A stretch of DNA of 64,000 nt, from positions 1 to 64,000 of the forward strand of contig NZ_AWFF01000098.1 in NCBI RefSeq assembly GCF_000682755.1. The letters run 5' to 3'. The notes below the pieces were generated by a model. The model was given only the letters and a program-made list of their open reading frames with translations, had not been told where the DNA came from and ran no database searches. The translations under genes and the position numbers were made by a program. Below are positions 26,404 through 35,547 of this stretch, one piece after another (the stretch's first letter is position 1; each line of letters starts with the position of its first letter). This DNA comes from Hyphomonas beringensis. GTDB taxonomy: Bacteria; Pseudomonadota; Alphaproteobacteria; Caulobacterales; Hyphomonadaceae.

Positions 26404-26779
26404 AGCGGTTTCCTAAATTGTATTATTTATTGAGTTCCGGGAGGTATTTCGGATCCGCTCTTCTTGGCGGATTACTCCTAAAAATAGAGGCAAATATTAT
26501 AGTTTCACCTATTCAAGGTGGTCTCGCGATGAATTCTTGCAGACTGTAACATTTACGCCACAACACGCCCATGTTTCGCTAGAGTTTCTACAGGTTTGCG
26601 CAGGGGTAAGCGCGGTTACACATGGGTGACAACGTTGTATACTTGTGAATAGCCAAATTTATATTGCGGCGCACAACAACTCCTGCCTTCTGAAAGGCCT
26701 TATGGCGCATATGCTGACCCTCTGATGAGTAATCACGGACGTCAAAAAGATCCGGATGCTCATGTTACGGGAGGAAAAT
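26404..26779. promoter_or_regulatory. Divergent promoter region between two TonB receptors
   Basis: This 376-nt gap contains no credible gene and is more AT-rich than its surroundings. It must hold both receptor promoters. The perfect 10-bp palindrome ACAACGTTGT (26629-26638) with a central CG has the form of a LacI-family operator half-site pair, and is closer to the rightward gene. No Fur-box-like GATAATGAT repeats are seen. Confidence 0.5.
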
Positions 26780-29671
26780 ATGAAGCGATCTATGAGACTG
26801 TGGACCAGTGCGTCTTGTGCTGCCCTGGCGCTGGTATTTCCAGCGTTTGCGCAGGAAGAGGACGGGTCTGAACTGAGGCAATCAACGGTGACCGTTACCG
26901 GGTCCCTGATTGCCGGTACGCCAGAGGATGCCGCCCTGCCGGTCGATGTGCTGACCGCCGGGGAACTGAAGCTGGAAGGCTCACCCTCGATTACGGAACT
27001 GATCCGCAATCTGGGTGTGTCATCCGGTGTGGACGGACAAACCAACCAGTTCTCCTCGAACGGACTGGAAGGGACATCCAACGTGAACCTTCGCGGCCTT
27101 GGCGCGGCGCGGACCCTGGTTCTGATCAATGGCCGGCGCCAGACCTATCACCCCTATGCCATTGGGGAGCAGGCACAGCTGTTCATCGACACGAACATGA
27201 TTCCGTCCGCTGCTGTGGGCCGGATCGAGGTTCTGAAAGATGGTGCGGCAGCGATCTACGGCTCCGATGCCATTGCGGGTGTTGTGAACTTTATCACCCG
27301 GTCTGATCTGGATGGCTTCGAAATCGGCGGGGACTTTTCCCAGTTCGACGGCACGGATGGGGATTATAACCTCAATGCCGCCTACGGCCTTCAGGGTAAT
27401 AACTGGAACTGGGTAACGTCGGTCGGATACAATTATCGCAATGAAGTGCCCCTGCTTGAGAAAGACTGGGGCATTCTTCCCTATGCTGAGAACCCTGTTG
27501 GCGGTTGGTCATCCCTGTCCAATCCAGGCCGCTACGTGGCGCTGGGGATTACAGGCGGCGCAATCGGAGCAATCGGCGCGCTCGATACTGAAGCGGGCTG
27601 TGACGATGTGGGCGGCTTCATAAATGCGGCAGATAACAATAGATGCTATTTCAATTTTACCCAGTATGACAATCTGGTGGAAGAAGAAGAGCGCTATCAG
27701 ATCTTCTCCGAGTTTAACCGAACCTTCGAAAACGGCATGGATCTGCACCTGGAGGCCCTTTACGGCTACAGTGATGTTCCGAGCTGGAAGACCTCTCCGT
27801 CCTATCCGCCGCAGGAACTGGCCACGCAGGTCGTTCCGGCATCCAATCCGGGTTTCCAGCAATACATGATGGACAATCCGGGTGATTTCCCGGCGGGCAC
27901 ACTGGCGGCGCTTTATATCGGCCGTTCCTTTGGCTGGGGCGGCTTCCCGGGTACGGATTATGGTCCGCAGGAAGGCTATCGGAACTATAAGAGCTATCGT
28001 CTGGCAGGGGATGTCTCCGGTCAGTTCACGAACGGCATAAACTATGATGCCGCCCTCAGCTGGTCCACCACCGAGGGGGAGCGGAGTACGAATGATACAT
28101 ACATTGCCGGCTTCACGGCCGCGCTGAATGGCTATGGCGTCTGTGTAGACCCGATCACAGGGAATGATCCGGCAACGGGCACTCAGCCCTGGACGGCGGG
28201 TTATACCGGTACATTGGCAGCAGGCGCTGGCGGCTGTGAATGGTACAACCCATTCTCCAACGCCATTCCGGCTAATGGCATAACCGGCCAGGCCAATCCT
28301 ACCTATGTGCCCGGTCTCGAAAATACGGCAACGCTGGCCAACTGGATGACCGATGGTGTGGGAACGGTTGTGACAACGGACCTTCTGGTGCTGGATGCAT
28401 CCATCTCTGGTATGAGCGGTGTTCAGGCTTCAGGCGGAGAGATTGGCTGGGCCCTGGGTATGCAGGTTCGCCGTGAAGGTTATGAAGTTGACCCGAATGA
28501 GCTGTCTGACCTGACGGTCAATCCGGGTCCAGGCGGAACGGGTCCGTTCTCCTTCCTTGCGGGTACAACGCCTGCGGATGAAGACCAGACGATCTATGCG
28601 ATCTTTGGTGAGCTCCAAGTGCCGCTCTATGACAATATCGATATGCAGGTTGCCATGCGGTATGAGGATTATGGCGGCGATGTTGGCTCTACCTTCGATC
28701 CAAAGGTCGCCGTGAAGTGGCAGGCCAATGACAATCTGGCCCTGCGCGGCTCTGCCCAGACATCGTTCCGTGGGCCGACCCTGAACCAGCTGTCAGGTCA
28801 GGTGACGACACTGCAATTTGTTGCGCCAGCGTCAGCTTTCAAAGCTATCGACCAGTTTGGCAATGCTGAGCTATCGCCGGAATCGGCGTTCAGCTTCAAT
28901 CTGGGGGCTATCTACGACAACCAGAATGGCTTCACGGCCTCAGTCGATTACTATAATTTCGACTTCTCTGACCCGATTATTGTGGAAGACCAAGCTTCAA
29001 TTGTGAATGCAGCTATTGCTGCGGTGACCGCTGGAGACGCAGAAGCAGGGATACTCTCTCGGATTACCTTCGAAGGTGGAGATCCCTTCGGTTTCACCAC
29101 CAGACCAGGGGATAATATAGCCCGCGTACAAACTAATGTTGTCAATGGTCCGGATATACAGACTTCTGGTATCGACCTTCGGGCAGAACAGGCCTGGGAC
29201 ATGGGGCAGGCCGCGCTCACGGTCGGCGGCGACATGACCTATATCATCGAATATGATGTTGATGATTTTGATATCGAAGGGGTCGCCATCCCCGGCGGTG
29301 ATCGTGTCGGTCAGTTCAACCGGTCCAACTTCTCCCGGTCATTGCCACAGTGGAAGGCAAACCTGTTTGCCAACTACGCCATCGGAAACCACAATTTCCG
29401 CGGTGTCATGCGCCACATCGACTCCTATGACGATGAGCGCGGCGACCTGACGGGCAATGGCACGAGCGAGATCGACAGCCAGACTACATTTGACCTGTTC
29501 TATACATGGCAGTCCGAATGGGATCTGGATATCGGCCTTTCGGTCGTGAACGTCACGGACGAAGACCCGCCCTTCGCGCAATTTGACCTGAACTATGATC
29601 CCTACACCCACAATCCGTTTGGGCGTACGTTCAAGATCAGCGTCACAAAACGTTTCGGCGGCGGACAATAA
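26780..29671 (+). CDS. TonB-dependent outer-membrane receptor (large)
   Basis: The 963-residue protein has a signal peptide ending near PAFAQEE, a TonB-box-like STVTVTGSL (about 33-41), a plug (about 45-175, with NLRGLGAARTLVLINGRR, VGRIEVLKDGAAAIYGSDAIAGVVNFI) and a long barrel ending ISVTKRF-GGGQ. This LVLINGRR plug type belongs to the large receptors abundant in alphaproteobacteria, often tied to peptide, sugar or aromatic uptake; ligand unknown. ATG 26780 follows GGGAGGAAAAT; the frame from 26756 is too long. No adjacent transporter or enzyme reveals the substrate. Confidence 0.93.
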   Translation: MKRSMRLWTSASCAALALVFPAFAQEEDGSELRQSTVTVTGSLIAGTPEDAALPVDVLTAGELKLEGSPSITELIRNLGVSSGVDGQTNQFSSNGLEGTSNVNLRGLGAARTLVLINGRRQTYHPYAIGEQAQLFIDTNMIPSAAVGRIEVLKDGAAAIYGSDAIAGVVNFITRSDLDGFEIGGDFSQFDGTDGDYNLNAAYGLQGNNWNWVTSVGYNYRNEVPLLEKDWGILPYAENPVGGWSSLSNPGRYVALGITGGAIGAIGALDTEAGCDDVGGFINAADNNRCYFNFTQYDNLVEEEERYQIFSEFNRTFENGMDLHLEALYGYSDVPSWKTSPSYPPQELATQVVPASNPGFQQYMMDNPGDFPAGTLAALYIGRSFGWGGFPGTDYGPQEGYRNYKSYRLAGDVSGQFTNGINYDAALSWSTTEGERSTNDTYIAGFTAALNGYGVCVDPITGNDPATGTQPWTAGYTGTLAAGAGGCEWYNPFSNAIPANGITGQANPTYVPGLENTATLANWMTDGVGTVVTTDLLVLDASISGMSGVQASGGEIGWALGMQVRREGYEVDPNELSDLTVNPGPGGTGPFSFLAGTTPADEDQTIYAIFGELQVPLYDNIDMQVAMRYEDYGGDVGSTFDPKVAVKWQANDNLALRGSAQTSFRGPTLNQLSGQVTTLQFVAPASAFKAIDQFGNAELSPESAFSFNLGAIYDNQNGFTASVDYYNFDFSDPIIVEDQASIVNAAIAAVTAGDAEAGILSRITFEGGDPFGFTTRPGDNIARVQTNVVNGPDIQTSGIDLRAEQAWDMGQAALTVGGDMTYIIEYDVDDFDIEGVAIPGGDRVGQFNRSNFSRSLPQWKANLFANYAIGNHNFRGVMRHIDSYDDERGDLTGNGTSEIDSQTTFDLFYTWQSEWDLDIGLSVVNVTDEDPPFAQFDLNYDPYTHNPFGRTFKISVTKRFGGGQ

Positions 29672-29691
29672 CTGCCACCGGATGCAGCACT

Positions 29692-29722
29692 GGGGGCGGC
29701 CTTTCGGTCGCCCCCTTTTTTA
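29692..29722 (+). terminator. Intrinsic terminator of the 26.8-29.7 kb receptor
   Basis: GGGGGCGGCC (29692-29701) pairs with GGTCGCCCCC (29706-29715, one wobble), loop TTTC, followed by TTTTTTTA. Confidence 0.92.
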
Positions 29723-29732
29723 TGTTTTGGGG

Positions 29733-30689
29733 TCAGACGGCTCCGAGCGCGGTGCCAGCGACATGGCCGGCATCGCGGATGGCAATGCGCACGGCATCAG
29801 ACAGGGCGGTCATGTTCATGAAGCCATGCACCATGCCGGGATGTTCCCGCACGCTGACCGGCACGCCAAAGCTCGCCATCTTGTCGGCATAGGCCAGGCC
29901 CTCATCCTTCAGCGGGTCCCAGCCGCACAGAACGAAATGTGCAGGGGGCAGGCCCTTGAAGGCGTCGGGGGAGGCAAAGAGGGGAGAGACGCGAGGGTCC
30001 ATCCGCTCGGCTTCCTCGCCGATATAGGCATCGCGGAAATATTCGAACAGGTTCGCAGAGATGAAGAACCCACCCTCCTGGAAGCTCATCTTCTTGGTGC
30101 GGATGTCCACGAATTGTACCAGCGGGTAGAGCAGCAGCTGGAAGGCCGGGGAGAAACCATCGGTCCGGGTCATTTCCTGCGCAAGAAAGGCAGAAAGATT
30201 TCCGCCTGCACTGTCACCGCTGACCGCCAGCCGCTCCGGGTCCACCCCGCATCTGTCGCCATGTGTCGTGATCCAGTTCCATGCAGTCAGCGCATCATCA
30301 TGCGCCGCCGGGAATTTGTGCTCCGGCGCGAGGCGATAGTCCACCGCAATCACGCGGCAGCGCGAGCCCTCGGCCAGACGACGGCAGATCATGTCATGGC
30401 TGTCGAGATCGCCCAGAACAAAGCCACCGCCATGGAAGAACACAATGCCCGGGCCCGGCGGAATGCCAGCGCCAAGAGGCGTATAGAGCCGCGCGCGCAT
30501 CGTGCCGGAAGGGCTTGGGATGCTGAGATGGGAGATATCGGCCATTTCGGGCGCGTCACGCTCAATCGCACGGCTGGCCAGGTAGAATTGCAGACGCAGC
30601 TTGTCGACGGACCCCTTCCAGTCAACGGAAGAGAAGTCCGGCATTTGGAACTTGTCCATGAACTGGCGGAAGGACTGGTCGAGATTCAT
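29733..30689 (-). CDS. Alpha/beta hydrolase, HSL (hormone-sensitive lipase) family esterase
   Basis: The 318-residue protein has the oxyanion motif HGGG (FFHGGGFVLGDL), the nucleophile elbow GDSAGG, an acidic residue in the CGWDPLKDEG segment and the catalytic His in HPGMVHGF. These define family IV bacterial esterases acting on short-chain acyl esters. No signal peptide, so cytoplasmic. It lies 140 nt downstream of glmM, with its own AAGG site, and may be separately transcribed. Confidence 0.88.
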   Translation of the reverse strand: MNLDQSFRQFMDKFQMPDFSSVDWKGSVDKLRLQFYLASRAIERDAPEMADISHLSIPSPSGTMRARLYTPLGAGIPPGPGIVFFHGGGFVLGDLDSHDMICRRLAEGSRCRVIAVDYRLAPEHKFPAAHDDALTAWNWITTHGDRCGVDPERLAVSGDSAGGNLSAFLAQEMTRTDGFSPAFQLLLYPLVQFVDIRTKKMSFQEGGFFISANLFEYFRDAYIGEEAERMDPRVSPLFASPDAFKGLPPAHFVLCGWDPLKDEGLAYADKMASFGVPVSVREHPGMVHGFMNMTALSDAVRIAIRDAGHVAGTALGAV

Positions 30690-30830
30690 GCTGCCTTAGA
30701 TGGACCCGAATTCCGGCCTTGTGAAGACGGCATTACGCCTCTCTTACGGCAGGCTGTGAAGGCATGTCAGAAATGGCAGAGAAAGCGCTGGCAAAGGCAA
30801 GCGTCGGGATCACGCCATAGGGACAAAACT

Positions 30831-32171
30831 TCAGGCTTCGGCGGAGACAGCGTCCACGACCATGCTGAGCGCAGTTTTCATGCGGTCTTCTTCCAGCGCC
30901 TCAGCCATCACACGGATCAGCGGTTCGGTGCCCGATTTGCGCACCACCATGCGCCCGCGCTGGCCGAGATAGGTCTCGGCCTCCTGAAGGGCGTCGCGCA
31001 CGCGCTCGGTGTCCATGGGGTTTGTGCCGGTGAAGCGGATATTGACCAATTCCTGGGGGGCCGGATCAAATACATGGGTCAGTTTTGAGACGGGTTTGCC
31101 GCTCTGCGACACGGTCTTGAGAACCTGAAGCGCGGCCAGCAGGCCATCGCCGGTTGTGGAGACATCCGACAGAATGATGTGTCCGGATTGTTCACCGCCC
31201 AAATTGAAGCCGTGTTGGCGCATATGTTCGCCGACATAGCGGTCGCCCACTTTTGTGCGGGCAAGCTTTAGGCCCTGAGTCTTGAGGTATTCCCCGAGGC
31301 CCATATTGGACATCACCGTGGCGACCATGCCACCCCCTTTCAGGCGACCTTCGCGGTGAAGCTCCGTCGCAATCAGGGCCATGATCTGGTCGCCATCGAC
31401 TTCTTCCCCGGTCTCATCGACAACGATCAGACGGTCGGCATCCCCGTCAAAGGCGATGCCGATATGAGCTTCTGTTTCCAGAACGGCGGTTTTTAGTGCG
31501 CCGGTTGATGTGGAGCCGAAACCGGAATTGATATTCAGGCCGTCCGGCGCGTTGCCAATGACGGTGAGGTCTGCGCCCAGCTTGCGGAAGGCTTCGGGGC
31601 CAACTTCGAAGGCAGCGCCATGTGCACAATCAAGCACAATTCTGAGGCCTGAAAAGTCGAGGCCCTCACCCAGCGTTTCCAGGCAGCGATTGGCGTAAAA
31701 GCTGGCGGCGCCCGTCATGCGGGAGGTTTCACCGATGGCCTCTGGCGCAGCATAGTCTCCGGTAAAGGCCTCGGCCATGGCGACTTCCAGTTCGGCCTCT
31801 ACCTTGTCCGTGAATTTGATGCCTGCGGGGCTGAACAGTTTCAGGCCATTGTCTTGGAACTTATTGTGTGAGGCTGACACCATGATGCCGAGGGCGGCGC
31901 CCGTTTCGCGCGCCATCAGAGCGACGGCAGGGGTCGGCACGACACCCAGCAGAACAGGGCGCAGGCCCATACTGGTGAGGCCCGCGACGAGCGCGGCTTC
32001 GATCATCTCTCCCGAACGGCGCGTATCCCGACCGATGACCACGCCGCGTCCACCTTCGGGAGAAAAGGTCCGGGCAGCGGCTATGGCAAGACGCAAGGCG
32101 GTCTCGGTGGTCATCGGGCTTTTGTTCACCCGGCCACGAATGCCGTCAGTTCCGAAATATCTCTGTGTCAT
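30831..32171 (-). CDS. glmM: Phosphoglucosamine mutase
   Basis: The 446-residue enzyme interconverts glucosamine-6-phosphate and glucosamine-1-phosphate for UDP-GlcNAc synthesis. It has the GTDGIRG start, the phosphoserine loop SASHN (Ser101), the metal-binding FDGDADRLIVVDE and the sugar-phosphate loop VVRKSGTEPLIRVMAE. Length and the absence of a hexose specificity change fit GlmM. GGAGAG precedes ATG 32171. Confidence 0.96.
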   Translation of the reverse strand: MTQRYFGTDGIRGRVNKSPMTTETALRLAIAAARTFSPEGGRGVVIGRDTRRSGEMIEAALVAGLTSMGLRPVLLGVVPTPAVALMARETGAALGIMVSASHNKFQDNGLKLFSPAGIKFTDKVEAELEVAMAEAFTGDYAAPEAIGETSRMTGAASFYANRCLETLGEGLDFSGLRIVLDCAHGAAFEVGPEAFRKLGADLTVIGNAPDGLNINSGFGSTSTGALKTAVLETEAHIGIAFDGDADRLIVVDETGEEVDGDQIMALIATELHREGRLKGGGMVATVMSNMGLGEYLKTQGLKLARTKVGDRYVGEHMRQHGFNLGGEQSGHIILSDVSTTGDGLLAALQVLKTVSQSGKPVSKLTHVFDPAPQELVNIRFTGTNPMDTERVRDALQEAETYLGQRGRMVVRKSGTEPLIRVMAEALEEDRMKTALSMVVDAVSAEA

Positions 32172-32223
32172 TCCACTCTCCAGAAAAGGATACCGGAAAT
32201 CTATCGGTAAAGCGAAGCACGGA

Positions 32224-33021
32224 TCAAACCGGGGTCACATCTCCGTACACAATGAAGTGCGGATTATCGTAGCCACGTTCTTTCTTGCCATAAAGTAAAG
32301 GCGTGTTGTCCTCGGTCAGAACGCGGCCACCTGCGGCTTCGACCACGGCGTGACCGGCGGCGGTATCCCATTCCATTGTGCGACCCATGCGAGGATAGAG
32401 ATCGGCTTCACCTGCGGCGATGAGGCAGAATTTCAGGGAAGAGCCCGCGCCCTTTATGTCGGCCACATTATGTTTGCCCAGCCATTCATCGGTTTCAGCT
32501 GAACGGTGGGATTTCGAAGCAACGGCAGTGACGCCTTCGGCTGGGGCCGGGCGGATTTTCAGCGATGTGCGTTCGGTCGGGACCTCTGCGCCGGGTGCCG
32601 CGGAGGCTTGCCAGGCGCTATTATGGCTTTCGGCCACGAACAGGCGGTCTTTTGCAGGCGCATAAACGACGCCCATGACGGGTCGGCCATGTTCAATGAT
32701 GGCTATATTCACCGTGAACTCGCCATTCTTGTTGACGAACTCCTTGGTGCCGTCCAGCGGATCGACCAGGGCAAAGCGGTGGCCATGTTCCGGCACCTTG
32801 CCGTCAGAGAAGGATTCCTCTGCCACAACCGGGAGGTCTGGCTCTGCTTCGGCCAATCCCTTGAGAATTAGGGTTTCTGCACGCTGGTCTGCTTCGGTGA
32901 CGGGAGAGGCATCATCCTTCCGGTCGACGCTGAAGTCACTCTCATAGACATCCATGATGAGTCGGCCAGCATCTAGAGCGATGCGGGCGAGCTGGTCAGG
33001 TGAGATCGTCAAATTGGTCAT
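32224..33021 (-). CDS. cysQ: 3'(2'),5'-bisphosphate nucleotidase CysQ
   Basis: The 265-residue lithium-sensitive phosphatase family member has VVAEES, DPLDGTKEFVNKNGEFTVNIA and MEWDTAAGHAVVEAAGG, the three metal-binding motifs. DGTKEF with Lys-Glu points to CysQ rather than SuhB. It removes the 3'-phosphate from PAP, a by-product of sulfate assimilation. ATG 33021 has AAGGAT just upstream; the frame to 33072 is rejected. Same orientation as glmM, 52 nt apart. Confidence 0.9.
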   Translation of the reverse strand: MTNLTISPDQLARIALDAGRLIMDVYESDFSVDRKDDASPVTEADQRAETLILKGLAEAEPDLPVVAEESFSDGKVPEHGHRFALVDPLDGTKEFVNKNGEFTVNIAIIEHGRPVMGVVYAPAKDRLFVAESHNSAWQASAAPGAEVPTERTSLKIRPAPAEGVTAVASKSHRSAETDEWLGKHNVADIKGAGSSLKFCLIAAGEADLYPRMGRTMEWDTAAGHAVVEAAGGRVLTEDNTPLLYGKKERGYDNPHFIVYGDVTPV

Positions 33022-33147
33022 ATCCTTGATTGTATGCCGGTCTTTCCTGTCAGGCCGGGTGGCGCGAAGCAAGTCTGTAGCGCCGTCACGGAGTGAAACG
33101 CCTCTCTGCGAGGCGATTTACCTTCGTGAGATGAGTGGAGTGGGAAC

Positions 33148-33291
33148 GTGAATTCACGCTGGTACATGGTGTCGCTTGGAGGTGCCGCCGCGCGGGCCGT
33201 GATCACCGCGACCGCCAACCAGCAACAGTCCTGCTTCCAGTCCTCCGTCCGCCTGCCCATCTTCTTCCGGGCAGACGTGGAATACAGCTGA
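33148..33291 (+). CDS. Possible small protein (47 aa)
   Basis: A GTG-started frame of 47 codons (N-terminus MNSRWYMVSLGGAAARAVIT) is preceded by GGAG at 8-9 nt spacing. It lies between divergent-oriented cysQ and convergent FKBP genes, a region otherwise without a gene. The sequence is neither hydrophobic nor low-complexity. I recognise no family; it may be chance. Confidence 0.28.
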   Translation: MNSRWYMVSLGGAAARAVITATANQQQSCFQSSVRLPIFFRADVEYS

Positions 33292-33296
33292 GCGCG

Positions 33297-34175
33297 CTAG
33301 TTCTTCAGTACGTCCAGCAGTTCGACTTCGAACATCAGGTCGGCATTGGGCGGGATCGGGCCGCCGGGCGTACCCTTTTCGCCATAGGCAATGTCAGACG
33401 GGATATACAACAGCCAATGGTCGCCCGGCTTCATCATGGACAGGGCTTCGACCCAGCCACGGATGAGGCGATCTGACGGGAAAAGTTCTGGCTGGCCGCG
33501 CTCGAATGCGCTGTCGAACATTTCGCCCGTTTCGGCCAGGCGGCCTTCATAATAGACGGCGACCATTTCGCCATTCTTCGGGCTTTCGCCAGCCGGGTCG
33601 CCACTTTCCAACACGACATATTGCAAGCCGGAGTCGGTTTTCTTCACTTCCGGAAGATCCGGGTTCCAGGGCGTATACTTTTCCCAGGCTGCGGCATCGG
33701 CGGATTTCGGCTCCATGATGTCGACCAGTTCGACCTGGAAGACGAGATCGTCGCCTGCCTTGATGACCGGACCGCGATCCTGCTTGCCATAGGCCAGAGC
33801 GTTCGGAACGTAGAACAGGAAGACATCGCCTTCGTGCATCTGCTGCAGGCCCTGCGTCCAGCCGGGGATGACCTGGTTGAGGCGGAACATGGCGGGGGAA
33901 CCGCGATCATAGGAGGAGTCGAATTTCTCTCCGTCGGCCGTGCGGCCTTCATAATTCACGCGCACCAGATCTGTCGGCGCGGGTGTGGTGTCCCCATCGC
34001 CCTTGTGCAGCACGATATATTGCAGGCCGCCATAGCCTTCCTGGACATCTGCATTGTCTGCGTCCCAGGGCAGGTATTTCTCGAAGGTTGCGTCTACATC
34101 TGCCGGGGCCTTGTCTCCGCTGCAGGCGGCGAGCATGGCGATGGCAGCAAAGGCTGCAGTGAAGATCCGGATCAT
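33297..34175 (-). CDS. Lipoprotein with two FKBP-type peptidyl-prolyl isomerase domains
   Basis: The 292-residue predicted lipoprotein has lipobox LAAC (Cys18). Two FKBP domains follow: about 50-150 (VRVNYEGRTADGEKFDSSYDRG...MHEGDVFLFYVPNALAYGK...LVFQVELVDI) and about 180-290 (VAVYYEGRLAETGEMFDSAFERG...LLYIPSDIAYGEKG...LMFEVELLDVLKN). Both keep the FD-S, WVEAL/WTQGL and Y-IP aromatic pocket positions, so both may be active. It should assist folding of periplasmic or outer-membrane proteins. The tandem arrangement with an envelope lipid anchor is less usual than single-domain FkpA/Mip. Confidence 0.9.
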   Translation of the reverse strand: MIRIFTAAFAAIAMLAACSGDKAPADVDATFEKYLPWDADNADVQEGYGGLQYIVLHKGDGDTTPAPTDLVRVNYEGRTADGEKFDSSYDRGSPAMFRLNQVIPGWTQGLQQMHEGDVFLFYVPNALAYGKQDRGPVIKAGDDLVFQVELVDIMEPKSADAAAWEKYTPWNPDLPEVKKTDSGLQYVVLESGDPAGESPKNGEMVAVYYEGRLAETGEMFDSAFERGQPELFPSDRLIRGWVEALSMMKPGDHWLLYIPSDIAYGEKGTPGGPIPPNADLMFEVELLDVLKN

Positions 34176-34250
34176 TCTCGGCTCCGTCTTGTCTGAGGGT
34201 TCAGCGGGTCTAGGCGTTAATCACCATGAAGTCACGCTACAGGCCAGGCC

Positions 34251-35477
34251 TTAAAGGGACCGCGGCGGATAGCCGGCCTGTGCCAGGGCATCGATTACTT
34301 CCTGTGTGTGCTGACTGTCGCGTGTTTCGATCAGAATATCGAATTCCGCGCCTTTGGCCGGCACGTCGAGGGCAATACGGTTGTGCGCAACTTCCATGAT
34401 GTTCGCGCCCGCGTCGCCGATGATTTTGGAGACCAGCGCCAGCAGGCCCGGCCGGTCGTCCCCGATGATGCGGATAGAGGCGAGGCGGTTTTCCCGCACC
34501 ATGGCGCGTGTAAGAACAGAGGACAGCAGGCGTGTATCAATGTTGCCGCCGCACAGGACGAGGCCGACCTTGCGGCCATAGAAGCGCGACGGGTGCGCCA
34601 GCAGTGCGGCAAGCCCAGCAGCGCCAGCGCCCTCGGCAATGGTCTTTTCGACTTCGGCATAGAGCGTGATCGCGCGTTCGAGGTGTTCCTCCTCGACCAG
34701 CACGATGTCATCGACCAGCTTCTCGCAGAATTGACGTGTCAGCAGGCCGGCTTCCTTGACGGCGATGCCTTCCGCGATGGTGGCGCCGCCGGTCTTGGGG
34801 CTCTTGCCATTCAGCGCGGCATGCATGCACGGATACATCGCCGACTCGACGCCGATGATCTTGATGTCCGGCTTCAGTGCCTTGGCCGCAACAGCAATGC
34901 CGCTGATCAGGCCGCCGCCGCCGATCGGCACAACCAGCGTGTCGAGGTCGGGATTGGCCGCAAGCATCTCAAGCGCAACCGTGCCCTGTCCGGCGATGAT
35001 GTCTTCATCATCAAAGGGGTGAATAAAGGTGAGGTTCTCGCGCTCTCCCAGATCGAGGGCAAATTGCTTGGCCTCGTCAAAGACCATGCCTTCCAGCAGA
35101 ACACGGGCGCCATGATTGCGGGTGTGTTCCACCTTGCTGAAAGGGGTTGTCTTGGCCATCACAATGGTGGCCGGGATGCCAAGGCGGCGGGCATGATAAG
35201 CGACGCCCTGCGAATGGTTTCCAGCAGAGGCCGCGATCACACCGCGCTTCTTCTGCTCATCCGTCAGCTTTGACAGCTTGTTCAGCGCGCCACGCTCCTT
35301 GAAGGCGGCCGTAAACTGGTGGTTTTCGAACTTCACCCAGACTTCCGAGCCGGTAATCGCCGACAGCGTCCGAGACATGGTCATCGGGGTATGCACAATC
35401 TGCCCTTCGAGCACGCTCGCGGCGGCTTCGACATCGCTTAGGGTTACGGGCAGATCGGAATGCTGTGTATCTGGCAT
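34251..35477 (-). CDS. ilvA: Threonine ammonia-lyase (threonine dehydratase) with ACT domain
   Basis: The 408-residue PLP enzyme deaminates threonine to 2-oxobutanoate, the first step to isoleucine. Lys60 (FTAAFKERGA) is the Schiff-base lysine; IGGGGLISG binds the PLP phosphate. A C-terminal ACT domain (about 330-408, RIIGDDRPGLLALVSKIIGDAGANI) is the short regulatory type found in TdcB/TIGR01127-like enzymes instead of the double IlvA regulatory domain. Biosynthetic or catabolic role is not settled by sequence. Good GGAAG site at the ATG. Confidence 0.92.
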   Translation of the reverse strand: MPDTQHSDLPVTLSDVEAAASVLEGQIVHTPMTMSRTLSAITGSEVWVKFENHQFTAAFKERGALNKLSKLTDEQKKRGVIAASAGNHSQGVAYHARRLGIPATIVMAKTTPFSKVEHTRNHGARVLLEGMVFDEAKQFALDLGERENLTFIHPFDDEDIIAGQGTVALEMLAANPDLDTLVVPIGGGGLISGIAVAAKALKPDIKIIGVESAMYPCMHAALNGKSPKTGGATIAEGIAVKEAGLLTRQFCEKLVDDIVLVEEEHLERAITLYAEVEKTIAEGAGAAGLAALLAHPSRFYGRKVGLVLCGGNIDTRLLSSVLTRAMVRENRLASIRIIGDDRPGLLALVSKIIGDAGANIMEVAHNRIALDVPAKGAEFDILIETRDSQHTQEVIDALAQAGYPPRSL

Positions 35478-35547
35478 GGGTGAAACTTCCGGGGGGTCAA
35501 AATCGCGCGCACCCTATGCCCGGCGCCCTGTCAGGGCAAGGTTTGAA

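Noticed and set aside
24718-26433. 571-codon plus-strand frame opposite the TonB receptor
   Set aside because: It is the antisense shadow of the receptor gene, Ile/Val/Arg-rich without recognisable motifs or ribosome binding site.
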